Of a stretch of 64,000 nucleotides of DNA, positions 34,426 to 46,700 are shown one piece after another. Positions within the stretch are counted from its first letter, which is position 1; every line of letters begins with the position of its first letter. The translations under genes and the position numbers were made by a program. Below the pieces are notes generated by a model. It worked only from the letters and a program-made list of their open reading frames with translations, had not been told where the DNA came from and searched no databases. The stretch lies in NCBI GenBank assembly GCA_047967505.1, contig CM106538.1. One strand, given 5' to 3'. Source of the DNA: Dipteris shenzhenensis (Eukaryota > Polypodiophyta > Polypodiopsida > Gleicheniales).

Positions 34426-34479
34426 TGGATAGAGTCCACCAACACTTCATAAGTCGACATGCTTCATACATACATACAT

Positions 34480-34481
34480 AC

Positions 34482-34540
<59 letters not shown>
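34480..34540. repeat. (CATA)n(GA)n microsatellite
   Basis: CATA repeats run into about 28 GA repeats, immediately outside the duplicated block. Confidence 0.95.
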
Positions 34541-34599
34541 CCAAGTTCATGTGCCGTAAGGAAATACAAAATCAAAAAATCATAATGCATGGGTAAAAT

Positions 34600-35160
34600 A
34601 ACTCAAGATTTTTAAACTAGAAGCAATGATGCATATGGGTTTAAGAGGAGTTTAAGGATTAGAGGGAGGTTCAGGGCTTAGAAGAAGGTTCCAAGGTTTA
34701 GAGAGAGGTTTCAGAGTTTAGAAGAGGTTCAAGGGTTAGAAGGAGGATCCAAGGTTCAAGGTGGAGTACATGGTGGAGAACTCGTCTTCCTTATAGTTCA
34801 TGGAGTTTTAAGGGTTGAGGAACTAAGGCTTTAGGGGTAGCATAGGAGTGGGAAGAAGATGTAAGAGCATGGGGGGAAAGGAGAGAGAGAAGGGGGGAGG
34901 AAGAGGAGGGAGGAGGAGGAGGGAGGAGGAGGAGGAGGGGGGAGGAGGAGAGGGAGAGGATGGATTGCAAGGTTGGAGGAGAGAGAGGATGGGTTGCAAG
35001 GTTGGAGGAGAGGGGAGGAGGAGTTGCAAGGTTAGGACATGCTTTTGGACGTGGAGTGCAAGGAAGCATGGACACTTGAGACAATTGCTTGGAATACCAA
35101 AGTAGAACTCGACACAATGTCCCAAAGAGTATGGGCTTCATTCCATTATGGGGTATTTAT
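34600..35160. other. Purine-rich low-complexity stretch
   Basis: GGTTTAGAGGGAGG-type repeats at 34640-34760 and GAGGAGGAGGGAGG runs at 34860-35030 give long spurious frames. No gene is recognised. Confidence 0.6.
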
Positions 35161-35169
35161 ACAAGTTGG

Positions 35170-35460
35170 AGAGCTTCTCTCTCTGCATGTAGGAATTGTA
35201 AGACATTCTCTCTCTACATGTAGAACTTGCATATAGAAGTTGCATGTAGGAGTTGCAAGTTGCATGTAGAACTCACATGTTGCATGTTGCATGTAGCAGT
35301 TGCATGTAGAACTCACATGTTGCATGTAGGAGTTGCAGGCAGAACTTGCATGTTGCATGTTGCATGTGGGAGTTGCATGTAGAACTCGCATGTTGCATAT
35401 TGCATGTAGAACATGCATGTAGGACTTGCATGTAGGAGTTGCAACAAGTAGAACTTGCAT
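35170..35460. repeat. Minisatellite of GCATGTAG/TTGCATGT units
   Basis: Words TTGCATGTAGAACT and CACATGTTGCATGTAGGAG recur about ten times with a period near 20-30 bp and small changes. Confidence 0.85.
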
Positions 35461-35639
35461 GTTGAGGATTCCTAAGAGAGATTTATTCCTAGCCTTATGC
35501 AAGTACAAGTGGAGCTTTGTCGCTACTCTACACACACATTTTGTACTCCATAAGCCCATGTTGGCACAGAGACATTATACTCCTGGATCCATTTTATTAC
35601 CCATCCTTGGGTTATGGCTTATTATGATCACGGAGTTGG

Positions 35640-37270
35640 GTTGCCATGCATGTAATCCAGTGGCTGTGGAACTTGTGTCATGCTAGTCGCAATCCTGCTA
35701 TAAAGCCTTGGCACCATACAGTTTTTGCTCAGTTTCCAGGTAGCCTGTATCCACCATTTGTTCTAACAGAGATACGTGGCGTGCTTCTAAGAAGATGACT
35801 CTTTGATAGAGTTGACTTGTAATCTGAGCATCGATCCATTCATGGGGATTGAAACTGAGTGGAGGCAAATGGCGATCGAGGTGATTAGGGATCTCTAGAA
35901 TGTATTCCAATGTTTTGCAGAAGATAGCACTTAGGCGAAGGAAGCAATGAATGTTGCCATGCATTATTTGCTCATGCTCCTAAAGTGCTCGAATCATTGT
36001 GCCTTGGATATTCCATTCTACACCAAAGTAGGCAACAAACCAACAATAACCCTGAGGGGAGGACTACCCATGAGGCATATATACGCGATGAAAGCATCTG
36101 TCCTGAGTGCTATAAACCCGGCATGTGTAGACAGGCAGAAGATATTTTTCTCATCTTCAGACAAGTCTTGGCAAATTATGCACAGAGTTTTGGTCCCTAT
36201 GGAACGTTCCCATTTGATTGCTGGATGAGCAGATATGATCTTGATTTGGAGTTACTTCCATTGGATAAGCACTCATGCATTGGGGTGATCTTCTACTTGT
36301 AGAGCAGCCAGAAGCTCTTGGTATACCACCGTTGTGCTTTGTAGTGGGGCTTCATTGGTGTTGTCTTCCATTGCCTCATTGTTGTGCACTAGCAATTGGA
36401 ATTCAATCTTGGAGATGATTATCTTTTGGGATTGCATCTCATCCATTTTTTCTTTATATTTATGGTAGATGGATGTATATGCCTCCTTAAGCTTTCTCAT
36501 TTGCAAGGTGACCTTTGCCTGTTGAGGAATGTCTTCAGTGGTATTGGACCATTAGTCCAAGATTTGTGCTTGTGAAGTACTGGCCTCTTTAGTAGTACCA
36601 AGTTGGTCCTGTAAAATTCTGCAATCCCTTGTAAGCTCTTCAATGCTGAATGTGCGTGTTGCCAAATACTTTTGCATGTCTTCAAGCTTGTCTTGGCAAT
36701 CCTGGAGCTCTTCTTCTTTGTGGGTTGGAGTGAGTCAAGCTTGTGCCAGTGCCTCCATTTGATGAGCATGTGCGGAGGTCAAGGAGTTATAGTAGGTTTG
36801 TAGTATTGCCATAGCTTGTACTACTACTGTCAACTGTATTTGGCTTTGGTGGAGGTTGGAGGTCACATCTCTCACTGCCTTCTCTTGAGCTTGGAGAGCT
36901 GGGTTCATGCGCACTTCTTCAACCTTCTTCTCATCTATTTGTGCCCCAAGTGCCTTGAGCTCTATGGTGATTGCCTAGAATTGGTCTTTGATTTCTGTTG
37001 TAGTCTACTGTCCAATTCTCTTGCATGTTCCTCCTTAGCCAAGCTAGTGAATAGTTCGGACATTTGGATCATTTGGCTAGCTTGATGATGGAGAATGTCA
37101 GACGGTGATGAGGACTAGCGATATTGCTGATACAATTGGTGCCCATGTAGCCATCTTGATGATTCTGTGGTACTTGTAGGGGGTTGTTCCAATGGTATTT
37201 CAGTCACTTGGGTACAATAGTCATACTGTTGATCTAGCACTTGCTCCCCTTGTGGCTCATGGACTAACAT
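35640..37270 (-). pseudogene. Hypothetical coiled-coil gene, decayed
   Basis: From a possible ATG at 37270 (MLVHEPQGEQVLDQQYDYC) the minus strand reads as protein with few frame changes. A helical middle part contains KEEELQDCQDKLEDMQKYL and KLKEAYTSIYHKYKEKMDEM and ends VEDHPNA at 36273. A second part on the same strand (36250-35640) contains HAGFIALRTDAFIAYMPHG and YLETEQKLYGAKAL. TAG codons at Gln-like positions interrupt it repeatedly (for example in HG*SSPQG, RAL*EHEQ and KAL*QDCD). The long coiled coil is compatible with a gag-like or structural protein. No family is recognised. It lies downstream of the copia LTR start at 37512 on the same strand, so it may belong to that element or its target. 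Confidence 0.45.
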
Positions 37271-37276
37271 GGCATT

Positions 37277-37512
37277 GATGGGTGGTGTGACAAAACATGT
37301 GTGCCTTTGGATCTATGGAGCACTCTAAGGTGGATGGAATGAGAGTGCTCTCAATGGAAGCAAGAATGGAAGAAGGAGAGAGAGAGAGACAAAGAGCCAC
37401 ACAAGTTTTGGTGGGTGCAGAACCACCCTAATCTTCTTTTTCATTCATTTATATATGTGTTTGAGTATTGTACATAACCAGGTTAAAGGCACAGTGACCT
37501 TTAACCCCCACA
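37277..37512 (-). repeat. Probable 3' LTR start of copia-3
   Basis: On minus, the purine tract AGTGGGAGGT (37513-37522) is followed by TGTGGGGGTTAAAGG, the usual TG start of an LTR, with a TATATAAATG TATA-like box about 60 bp in. The other end and a partner LTR were not found. 37277 is only the nearest CA-type end. Confidence 0.5.
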
Positions 37513-37565
37513 ACCTCCCACTTAAAGGACAATGTGCCTTTAAGGGAGAACAACCAGTGGGCATA

Positions 37566-38285
37566 CTATCCAATGCCCATCAATACACGACAATACTCAA
37601 ACCGTTGACTAGGTAGACTCTTCGTCAGCATATCTGCAGGGTTATCATCTGTAGGAACCTTGACAAGCTCTATGCACTTGTCCTCAAGTACCTCCCTGAT
37701 GAAATGGTACCTGACCTCAATGTGTTTGGTCTTTGCATGAAAGACCGGATTCCGTGCTAGCTGAATAGCACTCATGGAATCACTATGCAATGTCGGTACA
37801 CCTGTATGAATCCCCAAATCTGCCACTAGTCGATCAAGCCATATAGCCTCCTTGCAACCCTCTGTGGTTGCAACATACTCAGCCTATGTGGTAGACAAAG
37901 AAACACACTTCTGTGCACGAGACATCCACGACACTGCACCACCTGCAAAGGTGAACACATAACCAGAAGTGGATCTCCTACTATCCACATGCCCTGCATA
38001 GTCTGAATCTGTGTACCCAAGTACACGCATGTCTCCTCTACCAAAGCAGGTGCACATCTCCTTGGTACCCTTGATGTACCTCATGATGCACTTAACTGCC
38101 TCCCAATTCCTCTTTCCTGGATTAGCCATATACCGGCTAACAACTTCCACTGCAAATGCAATGTCTGGTCTAGTAGCTATCATAGCATACATAAGACTCC
38201 CAACTGCTAATGCAGTGGCCATTGGAGGTTTGTGGAAGATGGCAAGAGTAGGCTGTCTAGGAGGTGAGGACAATAAAAGCTATGT
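37566..38285 (-). pseudogene. copia-3 fragment: end of reverse transcriptase and RNase H
   Basis: The fragment encodes the end of a copia polymerase (GSLMYAMIATRPDIAFAVEV) and RNase H, with GYTDSDYAGHVDSRRSTSGY and then HAKTKHIEVRYHFIRE, ending at 37566. A TAG at 37884-37886 splits it exactly at the STTQAEY motif, where Gln or Glu is expected. Upstream of about 38280 the copia homology stops, so the element is 5'-truncated. Its sequence type is close to copia-2 (53.5 kb) rather than copia-1. Confidence 0.9.
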
Positions 38286-38289
38286 CATA

Positions 38290-39456
38290 CCTAATGGCCC
38301 TTTATATAGTTGACTTCAGTCTCTTTAAATACCTTAAAGGTCCGACTACAATTTAGGTAATAAAATATTGGACAATGTAATACTAAATAATTTGCCATCA
38401 TATTCCACTCCTGCCTCCCCCTGCCACCCAAAATAATGGTTTTTTTTTTTGGAATTTAGGGGGCCCTACGTTAGTACAAATGACATCACACTTAACAAAA
38501 ACTACTACATTTAGTCAAAAGCTATTACAACATAGTTTCAAAACTTTTACATTTATTCAAGTGCTATTACAACACACTTCAAAAACTATATCATATTTTC
38601 AAAACATTACAACACACATCAAAAACTACTAATTTTATTAAGTATACTCTTTTTGCTAGTACAAATGACATCACACTTCAAAAACTATTACATTTATTCA
38701 ATACCAGTATGAATGGACATTACAAGGAGGCTTCCATTTCTCAAGCATTGATGTTTCTTCGAGACGCCTTCTCACTATCTTCCCTTTTAGTGTAAAGAAA
38801 AAATCACTATCATCAAAGGTGACAGCGATACGTGCTTCAAGCTCCAACTACATGTGACCTCAAGATATTGGATATGCCCATTGGGCATATGTACCTCTAT
38901 CTCTGTGGTGTCCCTACTACATCACAATCCATAGGTATCCATGTGCCATGATTATTTTTCCAACTTCTGTAAGCATATCTCATGTAGCAAATACTCCACC
39001 CTACTTGATATCTTATTACTATTTAGTAAGTATACATCAAAAATGGTCTCTCTTCTTCAAACCCTCCCTAACATCCCACATTGGGTATAGAAGATTATCA
39101 CGAAATTCATTTTCTAGGCCTTTGCATACCCATGTGGTCTTTGTCTTGTGAATGAAGACTAATTTGAAAAAATAAATAAATAATGGAGGGCATGAACCAG
39201 CTAACACCCACAGATTTTGAACCGAAAGTAAACTTCATTGATGATTGAATATCTGATTTCTAAATGCATCTATAGAGAATGGATCAGGAAGAGGCCATTC
39301 TGGACTATCAAAGTTAGGGAGAGGAATAGGACGTAGGCTTCCATATGCACCTTCTCTTCAAGGAACTTGGTAACATGAATTATAGAAAAAAATACTAGAC
39401 TTTGTGAAGGAGGCAGCACTTCGACCTGAGAACATTAATTCCCCAATATTTGAATG
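38290..39456. other. Spacer without recognised genes
   Basis: AT-rich sequence. Around 38490-38700 a word like CATTACAACACACTTCAAAAACTA recurs four or five times. No convincing coding region is seen. Confidence 0.5.
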
Positions 39457-39606
39457 GAAAGCTTGAAATATTCCTATGAGACTATCTAGAGGCTCGGTTT
39501 CAACTTTGGTAGAGGGAAAGATATCTACATAGAAAGCAAAGAAAGATGTTAATGGGCTAATCAATCTGTCTCTCTCACTCTCTACCTATCTTTGTCTCTC
39601 ACACAC

Positions 39607-39648
<42 letters not shown>

Positions 39649-40447
39649 TCTCCCCTCTACTATCTCCCCCTAGCCCCCCTCAACCCCCCCATCTCTCTCT
39701 CTCCCTCCCTCCCCCCCTCCCCCTCTACTATCACCATGACACCCTCTCTCAAAACGCATGCTCACATACAATCATTAGAATACACAAGTGAACTGAAAAT
39801 GAAAAAAAGTCAACGTAAAAGAGAAATACAATTTGAAGGAAAGCAAGTTTGACTGGCAGGATCCAAGTTCATGTCTCGAGCTATGTACACGTGCTGAACC
39901 TTCATCTTAAGTCCTTTTTTTGTATTAGAAAACCCAACAATGCGACCCTTCCAATGCTTCTCTTTCTTTGGTCTATCCTTTCTAGAAACCTTCAGTGGAC
40001 CTATTGCAGATGGTTGCATTGTGACCCTTGACATTAACCTAAACTCTTGAGGGATCCAAATATCACTGTTGTCCTTTAAAATGCGACCCACACAAGATTG
40101 AATTGATAGCTTTGGCCTAGGGGAAGGGGAGTCCTTCATGATTGTAGAAAGAATGGGAGCAAGCAAAGATAAAGAGGTTGGGAGGAGGAAGAGTTTGAGA
40201 GGAGGAGGCTGAGAGGAAGTTGAGAGGAGGAAGAGGTTGGGAGGAGGCTGAGAGGAGGTTGAGAGGAGGAAGAGGTTGAGAGCAGGTTGAGAGAAGGTAG
40301 AGAGGAGGAAGAGGCTGAGAGAAAGGTGGGGGTCAATGGGGATAGTTTGGGGAGACTCCTGGGAGGAGTTTGAGGTGCTAGGGACAATTTTGGAAATTTT
40401 TGCTTTTTTGGAGGGAAAAAAAAGTCACGGATTTGGGGGCCTACCAA
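39358..40447 (-). CDS. Hypothetical gene, right-arm copy (possibly two exons)
   Basis: Read on minus, a Ser/Pro/Leu-rich low-complexity section (40447-40150) is followed by DNSDIWIPQEFRLMSRVTMQ and KKEKHWKGRIVGFSNTKKG, open to 39810. A separate piece at 39564-39358 starts after a TTTCTATGTAG acceptor with DIFPSTKVETEPLDSLIG and stays open to YNSCYQVP. The exon joint is not obvious. The mixture of basic and aromatic residues looks like real protein, but I do not recognise it. The left-arm copy is broken, while this one has no stops in the named stretches. Confidence 0.4.
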
Positions 40448-41822
40448 GAGAGCCTAGGAGGGTATGGGGACTATCCAAAAGTGAAAGGCGGGAGTAAATG
40501 CCTTAAGAGGTGGTGGGGGTAAGAGAGAGGCAAGTGGAAGCCTAGTGGGGACCAAGGAGGACTCTCCACCAATGAGAGGCCAATATGAAATCCTCCACTC
40601 TTTTAATGCCCAAGCCTTCCCATTGGCTGGTTTGCTAATCACAAATCTTAAGGGACTAATCCAAGAGGCCCTTTTTGAGTCCAAAATTCCCTCTAGCAAT
40701 GTGTGTGTGTGTGTCTTATGGATATGCTACTCTGTGTAGGCATTAATGAGAGTAATACCCTTGTGCTTGCAAATTTTTGTGTGGATAAAATATCATTTTC
40801 ATGCTTAGGCATGCATATTTCCTCTATTCTTACTATGCATTGTGCAACAATTTCTCAACCACCGCACAAATTCTTGGAGCTATTTTAGTTGCAAGCTAAG
40901 GAAAATGCAGGCATTGCAATTTAGTATAGTTTTCTTGCAACCACCGCACTAATTATTGGAGATATCCTAGTTCTAAACCACCGCGCTAGTTAATATTGGA
41001 ACCATTTTTACTACAGTAACAATAGGTTTTTTTAACAATTTCTTGTGCAACGATCCCTATGGTTGCAGTAAAATATAAACGAGGGAAGACATATGCCATT
41101 TGTTCTTCTTTTAGAGCCACTTTCACTATCGAAGTAATAGCAACAATAGTTTTGGCGATAATGGTACGGTGTGCCAACTCTCCCTCCACACAAATGTGTG
41201 GTTATGTGCTAAATGCAAAGTGCAAAGTGCTATGTGTTGAATGCAAAGTGCTATTTGCCAAATTCGAAATGCTATGTGCTAAAGTCAATTTTATAAAAAC
41301 AAGACTTGTGGTTACATGCTATAATTATGAATTTCAAATTAAAATGAAACATATTCTTTGTGAATATAGCTACCTTCCCAGATCTATTTAGTGTTACCTC
41401 TAGAGAGTTGAAGTCAAGGGATGTCTAGACTATTGATGATATGTTAACTCAAATTGGGGAAACAATTAAAGGTTCTCAAATAGAAGAATTGGAACTTGTG
41501 GCTATCTTAGAAAGGATGGTAGATTAAAGAGCATCCATAGAGCATCACAGGAGACGATGCACTAGTAGGGGACATAAATCCACACTACTTTTAGTTTAGC
41601 ATGCAAGGAGCATGCATGAAAATAGTTGAGCAAAAGAATGGAAGCACTACTCAATGGATGGAGATAATTCATGGAGTGATCCATATGCTTTATTACAATG
41701 AATAACTCCATTAAAGGAAATTGGATTTGTTCTTGCAAAAAAATAGAAGAACTTGACGTATATGAAATGAAAGGCTTGCAAGCTTTCATTTTACATGTTG
41801 AAAGTATGATGCAAAATAATCC

Positions 41823-43368
41823 CTCAGAGGGTTCACTATGTATAAACCCTCTATATCACGTGCGTTGAAAGCCTATTTTTAAAATCCCTTATCTGTCTAT
41901 TTTTCATTTTACTAAATTGTACCCTTTTTGTATACAAATATGTAATTTTTTTTCCAAAACTTTTTTAAATCCTCCCTTATGTATATTGATTTTTGTACAT
42001 TTTAGAAATAAAAAATATCCTTCTTTTGAACTCATGTGATAGGGTTACATATGATGAGTGACCTCCCCGAGAATAGTCCTAAGTAGTTAAGTGAAAATGT
42101 AGAGATAATCGTGTTAAATCAAGCACTTGTTAAATATCTAAAAAACAAGAAAATTCAATGAGCATTGAATAACTTTTGAATCTTTTTTGCCAAAACAAGA
42201 TGAGTCACCAAAATCTGAATAATTTAGATAGAGAAACGATGACTGATATGAAAGAAATTGAGCGATGCCTTTTACCTTGCAGATATTATGGTTAAAAGGG
42301 TGACAATCCTCCACAAGCCCTTGCTAGAGTTTGTAGCATCTGATGAAATTCTAGAGGGTGTTTGTGTTACAGTTTGGGCATCTCATCCATAATCAGACTT
42401 AGATAATCACCAAGGTGGCCTAATTTGGGCAGTAAATATTGCTCAGATAGGAAGGGATGAGAAGGAAATCCCTACAATATTCATAGCCTTATGGTTTGAA
42501 CCAAAGCCTTTGAAAAGTTTGCCAAAAAAATATACATTGAAAAAACTCTATGATTGGTTGCTTGTTGTAACCAAAACATGGATGGGTTCTAGACAAAGAG
42601 GGCTTGACATAGTTGGAAGTGAGTAACATTATCCATTGCTACAAATCGAGGACTTGAATCTTAAAAAGAAGCATGGCTATGACGTTGAAAAATGTATCAT
42701 AATTCCTGATAGTAGCCATGCACATATTAAACATCATTTGGGTACACTTTACCCATCAAGTGAAAATGCAATACCAAAGTTTGATGACTTTGAACGAGAT
42801 TTGAAAGCACAAGATTTAACATATTCTATGCCTTGTTTCAAACAAGTGGTGTATCTTTACACTACCTCTAATATGATATTCAATCAAGTGGTGTATTTAT
42901 ACACCACTTATATGCTGAATTCAAAAAATGCTTTCCATTTGTTATCATATTTTCACGATCAAACATTGAAAACAGAAGGTAGAGATGAGTTGCATAGTAT
43001 TATAACTGAGTCAGATTTTGGAGTTTACTACATCATTATTGAGTGTAGGTCACCACTCACAACTAAGGTGGAATTTTAAGTTTATTAGGCATCGATATTC
43101 ATGTGGAGGTTACCCATGTAGTCTCGGGGGAGTCACTCATTATATGTAACCCTATCACGTGAGTTCAACAGAAGGATGTTTTTAATATCTAAATTTAACA
43201 AAAGTTAATTTACATAAGGGAGTATTTAAAACAATTTTCAAAAAAATTTACAGATTTGTATAGAAAAAGAGTGCATTTTATTAATGAAAAATTTACAGAT
43301 AAGGGATTTTAGAAATATGCCTTGAACGCACGTGATATAGAGGGTTTATACATAGTGACCCCCCTGAG
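41823..43368 (+). mobile_element. 1.55-kb element with long terminal inverted repeats (right-arm copy)
   Basis: The ends are inverted repeats of about 210-240 bp beginning CTCAG.GGG.TCACTATGTA. It corresponds base for base to 26579-28161, so it was present before the inverted duplication. No clear target duplication is visible at the ends. Confidence 0.65.
42285..43079 (+). pseudogene. Hypothetical coding relic inside the TIR element (right copy)
   Basis: The plus strand reads as protein from about 42285 (DIMVKRVTILHKPLLEFVAS) through EKEIPTIFIALWFEPKPLKS to 42626. A stop is followed by an open stretch, LQIEDLNLKKKHGYDVEKC, to 43079. A further stop lies near 42391. The middle contains a tandem duplication of a 13-residue segment (QVVYLYTTSN). 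No family is recognised. Its position between long TIRs suggests either a captured host gene piece or a degenerate transposase. Confidence 0.5.
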
Positions 43369-43794
43369 CATGTAGTGCTGCAAATGTACCCATGATGTCT
43401 AAGTGAGTGGAGGTCATCACTTTAAACTTCACTGAATTTTTAGCTTTGTTAGGCCATATTTGTGTGGACTTGACCCATGTAATGCCCCAATTTTGGAGTT
43501 TACCAAGTGATATTGAGTGGAGGTGACCATTTCAAAAAAAATCCACACAAAGCAAGAAAGTCCAAATCAAAATAGAAAGAAAAAAAAACAAGACTACAAT
43601 CGACCTTTAAGTAAAGGGTAGACTCCAAATCCATATATGCTATTCGAAGACCTAATACTTAAGATTGCTGAAAACATTCCCTTGAACATCTTGAAAGAAT
43701 TTCAGAGCATTTTCATTGCCAAATTTGTCAAATAGAGCTTAGTTATGCATGGTGGATGAGGAAGGGTAGAAACATAGCTTTAAGAAGAAGGTTA

Positions 43795-46700
43795 TTAGGA
43801 GGCAGTAGGGGGCAGGGGGGTGGGGCCAGGAAAGATAGCAAGGGGGATTTTAGCACAGTGGCCTTGGTCTCCATGGAAGACAATCTCTCCCAAGCAATAA
43901 TGATGGTGGCGAGGTTGGCGACCAAGTCCAGGTAGGGTTGCATTGGAACTATGGATATGTTGGTATTGTTGTGGTTGTTGCTGCTGTTGATGTTGCTGAT
44001 GGTGATGATGAACAGAGATGGTGAGGGTGAGGTTGATTGAGGCTCCCGACGATAATGTGAAGGAGGGCGGTGAGATAGTCACTACCAGCGGGGTTCGATT
44101 CTTGTAAAGACTAACTACCGTTGTATACTTCTCGGACATCGTAGCCACATTGGTGATCGTCCGTCTTACTTGCAGTGGACTATGAGGCAGAGCTACCACC
44201 GTGATGGATGGTAGATTCAAGTCTGTTGGTTTACTAGTGCCCGACTGGGAGTACGTTAGCCTTTCGCAGCTAACTCCAGTGACATTATGCACCTCCTCCC
44301 CAGACCTTACTCCGCATGCAAAAGTTATGTAATCCATGAACCCTGCAGAATCCCACTACTGTTAGAAAGATAACCCACTCCTTTCACCATTTTTTAAATT
44401 TTGATCAATCCTCCAAGTCACACACTTCCAACGTTTCCCCGAGTTTTCTGCATAGCTTGCAATGGTTAGATCCCCGTTAGATCTAGATCACGACTCTAAC
44501 TTCTAGCGTGTCAATATGGTGGTTTGCATTCGTAGCTTTCCGTAGGTAGCGAGGCTCCTAGAACTGAGTTTCACTGTACCTGCATCAAAGATCAGACCGG
44601 GATCCATGGCCTCCTTTGCATTCACGAATCCGGACCCGAAATCGAAGGGAGTTGCACGTTTCAAGCTCTCGTCGTTACGGATCATCCATCCCCTATTGTC
44701 CTTTGTGGTTGCAGTAGTTGACAGTGCGGAGGCAATGGCTGCAGGGCTCCACGTTGGGTGCCTTTGCTTGATCAGTGCTGCTACTCCAGCTATGTGGGGT
44801 GCAGCCATACTCGTACCAGATAGAGAAGCGAATCTGGCACCTGTGTGCAATGTGCATAATTCGTTACAATGCATAATCATCAGCAATTTATTCCATAATA
44901 AGTTACAATGCATAATCATTTGCCATGATCATATTGTTGTTGGCGACATGAATAGAAAGAGCGGTTGAATAATTTGTTGGAACGCTCCCATTGCATTCAA
45001 GTCATGAGTTTACCGAAGAATTCGTCGTGGTATTCGTCCTCCATTTCTGCACCTAGGCTATACGCAGCCCAGACGGAGAGACCTGGAGCTAAGATATTGG
45101 GTTTCAGCAAATCGATCGGCTCCTCCGTTGAAATGTTGGCAAAGCTTGGACCTCTTGATGAAAAGACTGTTACGAGGGGCGCTCTGGTTGCGAATTCGCC
45201 CTTTATGTTGCCTAAAATTCTCCCGATCGGATGTTTGACTGAGTTGTAGTAATCAGAAATGGCCTGCCAGAGATACATTTCAAGGCACTGATAAGTTATG
45301 TTGATGATTGAAATCGATTTGAATAGCATTACTTAGATAGAATTCATGGATTTGAATATGCAGCTTTTATTAACACAAATCCATGAATTCTCACCTGTGA
45401 ATCATCGCTTTTATAAACAACAACGGCTGGCGTTTCTACGATGAAGGTAAGCATGTTGCCTCGACTTGAATTGCTGATATCTAGAACAAATCCCACTGCA
45501 CCAAGGTCGTTCACAGTTTTCTCTACAGATAGTAACAGCGACGTATTCATCCGGTCGACGGACTGAGGGAAGACGCACAGGAGGATGCTTCCTTGGGTCA
45601 ACGTTTTGTCGTAAAACTCAGAATGCTGGCATGGAAAGCTTTGATTTGTGAAATTTGTTTTCAAAGCGTTCTTCGCTGCGATCAAAGGGTACATAATTCC
45701 TTCTGAAGTACCCGCTACACAAGGCATGGAAGACATGGGCTAGATGAGATAGAGAATCGCAACGTTAGCAGTCTTAGAACCGAGGATCTCACAGAGATGA
45801 TGAGGTAGGAAAGAAGGTCCAGACTCCACAAGACATGGATCAAATTGCAGTGTACAGAAGCTTAGCAATCCGGGAATCCTCGATGACGAAAGCACAATTA
45901 GTAATCAAAAGACCAGTAATTGATGGGTGAATGATAAGATCTTACATGATAAAGCTACTCCATTCACAGTCAGATTGTTCCCAAGCGCAATGCCCTTCGG
46001 ATACGTCCTATCTGTAGAGCACGCAGCTACCGTCATTACCCAAGGGGAATTAGATTGCATGCTACTCGGCCTGGGGCCTCTATTGCCAGCTGAATTTGCT
46101 GTGAACACTCCGGCTTTGGAAGCAAAGAGCATAGCTATGTCAAACGCGCTCAGGAATGTTGCTATGTTTTCGTCATCCAAGTCGAAGTTCAATGAGATGC
46201 TCAAGATGTTCACTCCGTCTCGAACTGCCTGCATCGAGAAGCGACGATCCATGGAAAGTCTTTTTTCAGCTTAAAAAATTGTGCAAATGTTGAGAAACTA
46301 CACCTGATCGATTGCTGCAACCACATCCGCTTCGTCTGCAACTGAATAAAGACATCGATAAACCGCCAGTCTGGAAAAATGCACGCATGCTTAGATATCA
46401 TCACGCGCACAAGCTACAACAATGTGGATAACACCAGCATCGAATGTTGAAGTGTGCTGCTCTCGATAACTAGGGCGCCAAATTCTTACCGTGCTCTGGG
46501 AGCCATACCACTGGCATTACCAAAAGTCACTCCATTGATAACAACTTGAATGCCTGAATTTCCAGCAGCAGTGGAAGCTGTATGTCTATTAAACCAGCAA
46601 CCTAAGTCAACGAGCTAGTTATGCCAACAGGAACTTCGAGAAGGACAAAGAGGTTTGCAGAAAATAACAGGCAATGCCATGCAAGAAACGTACTCGATCA

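Larger units (their letters stand above)
30604..34464 (+). repeat. 3.86-kb duplicated block, copy 1
   Basis: It matches 59095-63003 in the same orientation over its whole length with small indels. It starts inside a CCACCT repeat and ends before a CATA/GA microsatellite. It carries an H3-like tail and a decayed multi-exon gene, both on minus. Confidence 0.92.

Noticed and set aside
45340-45740. A splice-phase error between subtilase exons 6 and 7
   Set aside because: Using the acceptor TGTGTAG at 45715-45716 instead of the one at 45740 restores the phase, so no break is needed.
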